A stretch of DNA of 7,747 nt from Bacteroidota bacterium (GTDB lineage Bacteria; Bacteroidota; Bacteroidia; Bacteroidales; JAAYUG01), in assembly GCA_021812865.1 (NCBI GenBank), contig JAKAMP010000117.1, positions 1-7,747 of the forward strand, in the 5' to 3' direction. Positions 1 through 5,953 of the stretch are shown here, piece by piece. Under the pieces are notes generated by a model, which did no database searches, was not told where the DNA came from, and saw nothing but the letters and a program-made list of their open reading frames with translations. The position numbers and the translations under genes were made by a program. Position 1 is the stretch's first letter. The number at the start of each line of letters is the position of its first letter.

Positions 1-1164
1 GGTAACAAAAGCAGGATCAAACTTGTAGATGGGATTGTGCGAAACCACCTTGTACTTTCCCCCTTCACGGGAATACACAGGCGCACCCTGTTTGATGTCG
101 ATCAGCGGGGCATTATAAACCTGACCAGATATCAGGGGAGTTTGCCCGTACTGCTTCCGGCTGAGATAGTATAAAAGATTGTTGAGGGTCCCGGGATTGT
201 TCTGATCCATGGGAGGATCGGCCGATGACCTGATCATGATCAGTGCATATGATGAATACCCGATGAGCATGACCGTTAGCATAACCACGGCCGTATTGGT
301 GAGCATCATGTTTTTCCGGATGGTGTAACGGATTGCCCATATCAGAAAAGCGATCAGCAGAACAATGAATATGAACATCCCGCTGTTATAAGGAAGGCCG
401 AACCCGTTCACAAACAATAACTCACTCCAGAAGGCAAAAGTGACCACTCCCGGAATGATGCCGTACATAATGAACAGCAGGATGGCGGCAGAAATAACCA
501 GGGCAATGATCACTCCCCTGCGTGTGGCTTTGTATTTCCTGAAATAAAAAATCAGAACCATGGCCGGGATAGCCAGCAGATTCAACAGGTGAACACCGAT
601 GGAAAGCCCCATGAGGTAAGCAATGAGTATAAGCCAGCGGTTGGCGCCTCTTTTATCGGCCTGCTCTTCCCACTTCAGCATCGCCCAGAATACGAAGGCA
701 ATGATGAGCGAAGAAGTGGCATACACTTCCCCTTCCACTGCCGAGAACCAGAAGGTATCGGTAAATGCATAGGCGAGCGCCCCAATAATTCCACTTCCGG
801 TAATAATGAGGATATTCATAAAAGTGAAATCTTCGTCTGTCTTCAGCCTGATTTTCGCTGCAAGATGAGTGATGGTCCAGAAAAGGAACATAATGCATAG
901 CCCGCTGGCTATGGCCGACCAGCTATTGATCCATATGGCAACTTTGCCCAGGTCCCCTCCCGCGAATTTAGAGAACAGGTTCTGTATCAGCATGAAAACC
1001 GGGTTTCCAGGCGGATGCCCTACTTCAAGCTTGAAGGCCGAAGCTATGAATTCACCGCAATCCCAAAAGCTGGCCGTGGGTTCAAGGGTAAGCAGGTACA
1101 CCAACGTAGCAAGGAGAAAGATTGCCCATCCTGTGATATTGTTGATTAACCGGAATTTCTTCAT
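1..1164 (-). CDS. DUF2723 / GT117-type membrane glycosyltransferase, N-terminal part (cut by window edge)
   Basis: The frame is open from an ATG at 1164 to position 1 with no stop or frameshift: 388 residues, with the C-terminal part outside the window. The protein opens with a transmembrane helix (about residues 10-26), then EPTASFWDCGEF (28-39, with Asp35 and Glu38) and GHPPGNP (49-55). The family motif AVEGEVYATSS follows at 142-152, then repeated hydrophobic segments up to about residue 310 and RSSADPP near 312. These are hallmarks of the Bacteroidota DUF2723 family, related to eukaryotic TMEM260, an O-mannosyltransferase of the GT-C type. Known for the family: acidic residues in the first non-cytoplasmic loop are the likely catalytic or metal site. 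Inferred: it transfers a sugar from a polyprenyl-phosphate carrier to an acceptor in the periplasm; sugar and acceptor cannot be read from sequence. It follows a full-length paralogue in the same orientation, separated by 227 bp and a terminator. No Shine-Dalgarno is visible; the start aligns exactly with that of the paralogue. Confidence 0.93.
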   Translation of the reverse strand, partial: MKKFRLINNITGWAIFLLATLVYLLTLEPTASFWDCGEFIASAFKLEVGHPPGNPVFMLIQNLFSKFAGGDLGKVAIWINSWSAIASGLCIMFLFWTITHLAAKIRLKTDEDFTFMNILIITGSGIIGALAYAFTDTFWFSAVEGEVYATSSLIIAFVFWAMLKWEEQADKRGANRWLILIAYLMGLSIGVHLLNLLAIPAMVLIFYFRKYKATRRGVIIALVISAAILLFIMYGIIPGVVTFAFWSELLFVNGFGLPYNSGMFIFIVLLIAFLIWAIRYTIRKNMMLTNTAVVMLTVMLIGYSSYALIMIRSSADPPMDQNNPGTLNNLLYYLSRKQYGQTPLISGQVYNAPLIDIKQGAPVYSREGGKYKVVSHNPIYKFDPAFVT

Positions 1165-1213
1165 CAGGTAATGGTTTTAGGCAGATTATAATTGAACCAA
1201 CCAGGGTGTAAAG

Positions 1214-1221
1214 CAAATTAA
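1214..1221 (-). promoter_or_regulatory. Possible Bacteroidota -7 box for the downstream GT117 copy
   Basis: On the minus strand this reads TTAATTTG, one mismatch from the Bacteroidota -7 consensus TAnnTTTG, about 50 bases before the ATG at 1164. A T-rich stretch (TTTTC) lies roughly where a -33 TTTG would be, but it is not a clean match. A promoter is expected in this gap because a strong terminator closes the preceding gene. The AT-rich background makes chance matches likely. Confidence 0.25.
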
Positions 1222-1294
1222 CATAAATTTCTGGGAAATAGAAAATGTATGTCTGCTCAGGGACTATTGTATCTTCCTGACCATAATTCTGAAC

Positions 1295-1319
1295 TTGCCG
1301 GTTGAGAAAAATCCGGCAA
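1295..1319. repeat. GC-rich stem-loop just beyond the terminator
   Basis: TTGCCGG (1295-1301) and CCGGCAA (1313-1319) are perfect 7-bp inverted arms around an 11-base loop. In the minus direction the stem comes directly after, and slightly overlaps, the T tract of the terminator at 1318-1353, and it has no T run of its own. It could be a 3'-end structure or a processing or stability element; on the plus strand it is followed by A residues, so it is not a plus-strand terminator. Confidence 0.45.
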
Positions 1320-1353
1320 AAAAAACATCCTCCCGTCAGTGAACAGAAGGATG
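1318..1353 (-). terminator. Intrinsic terminator of the full-length GT117 gene
   Basis: Read on the minus strand, arms CATCCTTCTGTT and GACGGGAGGATG-side bases (1326-1353) pair as a 12-bp stem with three G-T wobbles and a CACT tetraloop, followed at once by eight T residues (1325-1318). It begins 38 bases after the TAG stop at 1392. This is a textbook rho-independent terminator and implies that the two GT117 genes are not simply one transcript, although read-through is possible. Confidence 0.85.
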
Positions 1354-1391
1354 CTTTTGGGTTAATCAATGATAATAAGCCCGGAGATGGT

Positions 1392-4300
1392 CTACTTGCC
1401 TTCCTCCGGCATGAGTTCGGGGGTAAATATTTTCAGCCGGTTATCCACCTCCTGCTTGAGATCCTGTTGATTATTGGTTCCGGCAATCCTGGAGATTTCC
1501 GAAAGCAGATAATAGTTCATCCGCTGGTTGTATTCAGCTTCACCCGGGAAGCGTTTCCCCAACCTGATGAAGTAGGTCAGCTCTGAGGCCGCTTCGTTAA
1601 TAACCTCACCGGCCACTTTCTTTGCCTTCTCAGGCTGATTGAGTCTGAAATACTGGTCAACAATGGAAAGGGTGAAGTAACTTGGCGGTATCCTGTCGTT
1701 GGGAAGAATTTCCATGCAGCGGTCAAGCACTTTCAGAGCCGAATCTTTCTTGCCTTCTGATATCAATGCTTCAGCAAGCTGTGTGAAATTATTCCTGTAA
1801 TTATTGAGTTGCCTGAGGTTATTCTCATCAAGGTATACATGAGGATCTGTGGAATTGCCCCACTTGAATTTGTTCATCATGTTGTTATAAAGAATATCGG
1901 TATTTACATAACCCAGCTGGGGGTATCGTCCGGGGGTATTCACAGGAACCACACGGTAAGCCAAACCATCAAGCCGCAGGTAATTGTCGAGGCCGGCGAA
2001 ATTTTCCGGACCTACCGTAATGGCAAAATAGATTGGCCTCTGCCAATTGTTGTAAGCAAGAATATCAAGCACCATCAGGTCATTTTTGAGGAGCATGTTC
2101 TTGTTCACTTTCCAATTCATTTCCGGAACGATCCTGTCGGCATATTTCGGACTAACTGTTCCTGTGCTGAGTATCTGGTTTTTGTCAATGGCGAGGCTGA
2201 AATTTCTCAGCGGCAGGTAGGGAATATTTTCACCGAAATTGCCCTGCTGTTTGGTTTTGGGATCATCGCTGGCAATGAATTCCATGGCATCTTTCAGGGG
2301 AACGGAGCCACTGATCCTGTCGTACAGGTATACCACGTCACGCCTGCTACCTATGTACTGGTAGGGTTTGAATGAAATGGGAAGCGGATCGGACTGGTAC
2401 TGCTTGTGGGTCATTTGCTCCACATACCAATCAGCTCCCAGGTAACTGAGGTTTACTACCCTAATGTCGGTACGTATTCCTTCCACCTCCTGGCAGTACC
2501 ATAACGGATAGGTATCATTATCGCCATAGGTAAACAGAATGGCATTGGGAGCACAGGAGTTCAGGTAATCCGATGCAAAATCGCGGGCTGTGTAACGTCC
2601 GGAACGATCGTGATCATCCCAGTTCTGATTTGCCATCAACCCGGGAACAGCCACTGCACATAGCAGGAAAACTGCTATGGAGGAGGCTGCCAGAGGGAAT
2701 TTCTTTGGCAGTGAATCGAGCAATCCAAGGAATCCCAGCCCAATCCATACCGCAAATGCGTAAAAAGAACCGACATAGGAATAGTCCCGTTCCCTTGGTT
2801 CATAGGGTTTCTGGTTCACATATAACACAATGGCCAACCCCGCCATAAAGAAGAGGAAGGCGATCACTGTAAAATCCTTGGGATGTTTTTTAAGATGGAA
2901 GAACAAACCCACCAGGCCCAGAAGAAGCGGCAGCATGTAGTATTTGTTCCTGGCCCGGTTATTCTTCAGGTAGTTCGGCAGGTTATCCTGTGGTCCAAGA
3001 CGGGCTTCATCAATAAAGTTGATCCCGCTGATCCAGTTGCCTTCGAACTTGTTGCCGTCACCCTGAATATCGTTCTGCCTTCCAGCAAAATTCCACATAA
3101 AATAGCGCAGGTACATAAATCCTACCTGGTAATTGAAAAAGTAACGCAGGTTTTCACCGAAGGTGGGCTTGTACACCGTAACGGTTTTGCCCTGGGCATC
3201 GGTGCGCCGGATAGGAATACCTTTAATATGCCCCCAGTATTTGTAACCTTGGACATGACGGGATTCATCACTGTACATTCTGGGGAAAATGGTAGTGAAG
3301 TCAGGATCGTATACATACTTGGGATAATGCCCTACTTCTTCATATTTCCCATTCAGGGCGGCATAAATAGGCGCTCCCTGCTTCACATCGATGATTTGTG
3401 AGTTGTAATAAGGACCTGAGAAAAGAGGTGTTTCTCCATATTGTTTGCGGCTCAGGTAATATAACAGGTTATTCAGTTTACCCGGGTTGTTCTGGTTCAT
3501 AGGCGGGTTGGCTGATGAACGGATCACAATAATGGCGTACGATGAATACCCGATAAGCATCACGGTGAGCATGATGAGGACGGTGTTCCCTATCACCCGG
3601 TTGTGTTTGCGGGTGTAACGGATACCCCAAACAAGCCCTGCGATCAGCAAAGCGAAGAAGAAAAGCATGCCTGAATAATACGGCAGACCAAGGCCGTTCA
3701 CCGAGAACAGTTCAAACCAGAACCCAACTGTAATGAGCCCCCGTATCCAGATATACATCACAAAGATCAGGAGCGCCACTGCCACCAGCAGGGCAATGAT
3801 CACGCCTTTCCTTGTGGCTTCATATTTCTTGAAATAATATATCAGTACAATGGCCGGAAGGGCAAGCAGGTTGAGCAAGTGAATGCCAATGGAAAGCCCC
3901 ATGAGATAGGCTATCAGGATCAACCACCGGTTCGATCCCTTTTCATCAGCCACATTTTCCCATTTCAGCATGGCCCAGAAAACAATCGAAATCAACAAGG
4001 ATGAAGCCGACCACACAATGCCTTCCACAGCCGAAAACCAGAAAGAATCCGTGAAAGTAAAGGTAAGAGCCCCGATGAGCCCGGAACCTATAATAAGCCA
4101 GGCATTCAGAAGCGTATAATCCTCTTCACTCTTTATCCTGATCTTCCTGGCTAAGTGAGTGATGGTCCAGAACAGGAACATGACCGTAAGACCGCTGCTA
4201 ATGGCAGAAAGACTGTTGATATAAAATGCCACCTTCGTAACATTCCCTCCTGCAAGGTGAGAAAAAAGGTTTTGCATGAGCATAAAGACAGGGTTTCCCG

Positions 4301-4454
4301 GGGGATGCCCTACCTCAAGTTTGAAAGCCGAAGAAATAAATTCACCGCAATCCCAGAAACTCACCGTTGGCTCCATGGTGAGAAGGTATACGATTGAAGC
4401 AAACAGAAAAACTGCCCAACCTGCGATGATATTTGCCCGTTTGTACGATTTCAT
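1392..4454 (-). CDS. DUF2723 / GT117-type membrane glycosyltransferase, full-length paralogue with altered EVY motif
   Basis: This complete 1020-residue protein is in the usual size range for Bacteroidota members. I start it at the ATG at 4454 (MKSYKRAN) because this aligns with the start of the neighbouring copy; the frame is open further to a TTG at 4511, which would add 19 residues that look non-homologous. Visible: first helix 10-26, EPTVSFWDCGEF at 28-39 (Asp35, Glu38), GHPPGNP at 49-55, many membrane helices to about 310, RSSANPP near 312. A non-cytoplasmic stretch follows, then more helices around 505-625 with EPRERDY at 552-558. The C-terminal soluble region has GDND at 644-647 and a TPR-like helical pair near 887-920. 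Its predicted role is GT-C sugar transfer from a lipid carrier in the periplasm. Odd: at 144-149 it reads EGIVWS where the other copy reads EGEVYA, so a conserved Glu is Ile146. It could be a divergent or specialised transferase. An intrinsic terminator follows the stop. Confidence 0.95.
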   Translation of the reverse strand: MKSYKRANIIAGWAVFLFASIVYLLTMEPTVSFWDCGEFISSAFKLEVGHPPGNPVFMLMQNLFSHLAGGNVTKVAFYINSLSAISSGLTVMFLFWTITHLARKIRIKSEEDYTLLNAWLIIGSGLIGALTFTFTDSFWFSAVEGIVWSASSLLISIVFWAMLKWENVADEKGSNRWLILIAYLMGLSIGIHLLNLLALPAIVLIYYFKKYEATRKGVIIALLVAVALLIFVMYIWIRGLITVGFWFELFSVNGLGLPYYSGMLFFFALLIAGLVWGIRYTRKHNRVIGNTVLIMLTVMLIGYSSYAIIVIRSSANPPMNQNNPGKLNNLLYYLSRKQYGETPLFSGPYYNSQIIDVKQGAPIYAALNGKYEEVGHYPKYVYDPDFTTIFPRMYSDESRHVQGYKYWGHIKGIPIRRTDAQGKTVTVYKPTFGENLRYFFNYQVGFMYLRYFMWNFAGRQNDIQGDGNKFEGNWISGINFIDEARLGPQDNLPNYLKNNRARNKYYMLPLLLGLVGLFFHLKKHPKDFTVIAFLFFMAGLAIVLYVNQKPYEPRERDYSYVGSFYAFAVWIGLGFLGLLDSLPKKFPLAASSIAVFLLCAVAVPGLMANQNWDDHDRSGRYTARDFASDYLNSCAPNAILFTYGDNDTYPLWYCQEVEGIRTDIRVVNLSYLGADWYVEQMTHKQYQSDPLPISFKPYQYIGSRRDVVYLYDRISGSVPLKDAMEFIASDDPKTKQQGNFGENIPYLPLRNFSLAIDKNQILSTGTVSPKYADRIVPEMNWKVNKNMLLKNDLMVLDILAYNNWQRPIYFAITVGPENFAGLDNYLRLDGLAYRVVPVNTPGRYPQLGYVNTDILYNNMMNKFKWGNSTDPHVYLDENNLRQLNNYRNNFTQLAEALISEGKKDSALKVLDRCMEILPNDRIPPSYFTLSIVDQYFRLNQPEKAKKVAGEVINEAASELTYFIRLGKRFPGEAEYNQRMNYYLLSEISRIAGTNNQQDLKQEVDNRLKIFTPELMPEEGK

Positions 4455-4528
4455 GTTCTGATTATTTACAGATATTGAGTTAAATAATTTCCATATTTGA
4501 CCGAGTGGCAATATTACGAAGAATATTT

Positions 4529-4536
4529 AAAAGATA
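4529..4536 (-). promoter_or_regulatory. Possible -7 box for the full-length GT117 gene
   Basis: On the minus strand this reads TATCTTTT, one mismatch from TAnnTTTG, about 75 bases before the ATG at 4454. No convincing TTTG is found at the usual distance upstream, so this is only the best candidate in the gap. Confidence 0.2.
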
Positions 4537-4692
4537 TTGCATGCATTCATCCCCTTTGCTATATCTTCCTCGATACGCCCGCACAAAAGCATAAAATAAG
4601 AATTCCTGCAGGATCGCAGAATGAATATGCGCGTCCTGAGTGAAAGATCATCCAATAAATCTTCTTTATCCCTGGTTTTTAAGGAAAAGGTT

Positions 4693-4700
4693 TAAATTTG
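4693..4700 (+). promoter_or_regulatory. Bacteroidota-type -7 box upstream of the barrel gene
   Basis: TAAATTTG is a perfect match to the Bacteroidota -7 consensus TAnnTTTG and lies 92 bases before the ATG at 4793, on the right strand. A clean -33 TTTG is missing at the usual spacing; a TGGTTTTT stretch (4673-4680) sits a little too close. If used, it gives a leader of roughly 85-90 nucleotides. Confidence 0.4.
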
Positions 4701-4713
4701 AGCAGAATCTGCC

Positions 4714-4735
4714 GTCTGCAGGCCTGGATCCAGAC
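4714..4735 (+). repeat. Short overlapping inverted repeats in the leader of the barrel gene
   Basis: GTCTG (4714-4718) and CAGAC (4731-4735) are complementary and enclose two overlapping palindromes, CAGGCCTG (4718-4725) and CTGGATCCAG (4724-4733). They could form mutually exclusive small hairpins in the 5' leader. There is no T run, so this is not a terminator. It may equally be a protein-binding site or chance. Confidence 0.3.
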
Positions 4736-4792
4736 AAAGCAAAAACATTAACCGTACCGGGAATGGAAAGTAAGAACCTGATATTATAAAAA

Positions 4793-5926
4793 ATGAGAAT
4801 GAATTCAAAGTTTATCGGTTTGTTCAGCATAACCTTCTGCCTGTGTCTGTCTGTCTCCGGGCAGGATTACCTTAGTCTGTTCAAGGTCAATGACAGGTTG
4901 CAGGCTTCCGACAGTAATAAGCTGTTTCTTTTTGTGCGAAATACAGACTTCTTCAAAAACAACGAATATTTCAACGCAATCTATGAGGGTTATACCCTGC
5001 CAGGATTCAATATTGAAACGGGCTTGACGTACTACCCCACTTCAAAGGCCAGGATCAGCGGAGGATTGCATTTGCTGAAATATACCGGCAAAAAGTCGTT
5101 TAACCTGGTGGTGCCTGTTGTATCGGCCCAGCTTGAAGTAACACCCACACTTGATTTTGTGATCGGAACCCATTATGGAACAGCCAATCATGACATGGCC
5201 GAACCCATGTATTCGATGGAGAGGGTGTTGAGTAACCCCGTGGAAAACGGACTTCAGTTTCTTTACCATGGGTCACGTATTCATGCCGATGTTTGGCTCA
5301 ACTGGGAAAGATTTATCGAACCCCGCGACACATTTCAGGAAATGCTCAGCCAGGGCATATCTTCAGAATTCTTCATCCTGCCTTCTTCAGGCAAATTTGT
5401 CCTGTCGGTTCCCCTACAAACCATTGCCGTGCATCATGGGGGACAAATCAACCACAGTGAAAGCCATATGCAGACCCTGCTGAATGCATTGACAGGACTG
5501 AGACTCAGCTTTCATCCCGAAACCGGTCCGGTCCGTAAATGGTCCTTCGAAACCCTGTATATGGTGTTCCATGATCACTCCCCGGACAAAGCGCTCCCTT
5601 TCCGGAACGGGTTCGGAATCTACCCCTCACTGAGCGCGGCAGGCAGGTATTTCTTTCTCAGTGCCGGGTACTGGTATGCCAGCGACTTTATAGCACCTGC
5701 AGGGGAACCGCTCATGCAATCCATATCTTTTATGAATCCCTTATACACCGAGCCGGTCAGGCAACAGCTTATCGGGAAGCTTTGCATTGAAAATAATGCC
5801 GGGAAACCGGTTCGTTGGGGAGTGAGGTTTGAACCCTATTACGATCTGAAACATGCTTACCTTGATTACAGCTACAGCGTATTCGTAATTTTCAACCACG
5901 ATTTCTTACTGAAAAAAATAGAATAG
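4793..5926 (+). CDS. Exported, probably outer-membrane beta-barrel protein of unknown function
   Basis: 377 residues. The N-terminus is a signal peptide: Arg and Lys, a hydrophobic core from about 7 to 20, then Val-Ser-Gly-Gln near 21-24 as a likely signal peptidase I site. There is no lipobox at the cysteines. The mature part is rich in alternating polar and aromatic residues with many Tyr, Phe and Gly, consistent with a beta-barrel. Recognisable stretches are FKNNEYF (54-60) and EGYTLPGF (65-72), followed by YYPTSKARISGGLHLLKY and, later, NGFGIYPSLSAAGRYF. I recall similar motifs in uncharacterised Bacteroidota proteins but know no function. The C-terminus ends with a strand-like DYSYSVFVIFNHDF. 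An in-frame ATG at 4799 is an alternative start that would still leave a signal peptide. It is divergent from the GT117 gene and converges on the DUF5916 gene with a 27-bp gap, so it appears to be monocistronic. It could be a porin-like or structural barrel; no catalytic motif is visible. Confidence 0.85.
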   Translation: MRMNSKFIGLFSITFCLCLSVSGQDYLSLFKVNDRLQASDSNKLFLFVRNTDFFKNNEYFNAIYEGYTLPGFNIETGLTYYPTSKARISGGLHLLKYTGKKSFNLVVPVVSAQLEVTPTLDFVIGTHYGTANHDMAEPMYSMERVLSNPVENGLQFLYHGSRIHADVWLNWERFIEPRDTFQEMLSQGISSEFFILPSSGKFVLSVPLQTIAVHHGGQINHSESHMQTLLNALTGLRLSFHPETGPVRKWSFETLYMVFHDHSPDKALPFRNGFGIYPSLSAAGRYFFLSAGYWYASDFIAPAGEPLMQSISFMNPLYTEPVRQQLIGKLCIENNAGKPVRWGVRFEPYYDLKHAYLDYSYSVFVIFNHDFLLKKIE

Positions 5927-5938
5927 GCTGTCTATTTT
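5915..5938. terminator. Weak AT-rich bidirectional hairpin between convergent genes
   Basis: AAAATAG (5915-5921) and CTATTTT (5932-5938) are perfect 7-bp arms; an alternative inner stem is AATAG (5922-5926) with CTATT (5932-5936). T residues follow in both directions, longer on the minus strand, so it could end transcripts from both the barrel gene and the DUF5916 gene. It overlaps the TAG stop of the barrel gene. The stem is almost entirely A-T, so stability is doubtful. Confidence 0.35.
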
Positions 5939-5953
5939 GGTGGAAATGACCGT

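Larger units (their letters stand above)
4455..4792. other. Non-coding divergent intergenic region
   Basis: This 338-bp stretch separates the minus-strand GT117 gene from the plus-strand barrel gene. It holds candidate -7 boxes for both directions and a short inverted repeat in the predicted leader of the barrel gene. Only trivial reading frames occur (for example 17 codons from 4541 and 24 codons from 4621), with no protein-like features. I see no tRNA, riboswitch or other recognisable RNA in it. Confidence 0.7.

Noticed and set aside
1082..1369. Minus-strand open frame spanning the intergenic gap and the start of the left GT117 copy
   Set aside because: It covers the terminator and hairpin and overlaps a well-supported gene in another frame; its sequence has no protein-family features.
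1809..2375. 188-codon plus-strand open frame inside the GT117 gene
   Set aside because: It lies entirely antisense to a strongly supported coding region, and its length is explained by codon bias on the other strand.
2883..3401. 172-codon plus-strand open frame inside the GT117 gene
   Set aside because: It is antisense to conserved membrane-protein sequence and shows no signal, domain or own regulatory site.
4621..4695. 24-codon plus-strand reading frame (MNMRVLSE...) before the barrel gene
   Set aside because: It ends inside the candidate -7 box of the next gene, has no visible ribosome site and is no longer than expected by chance.
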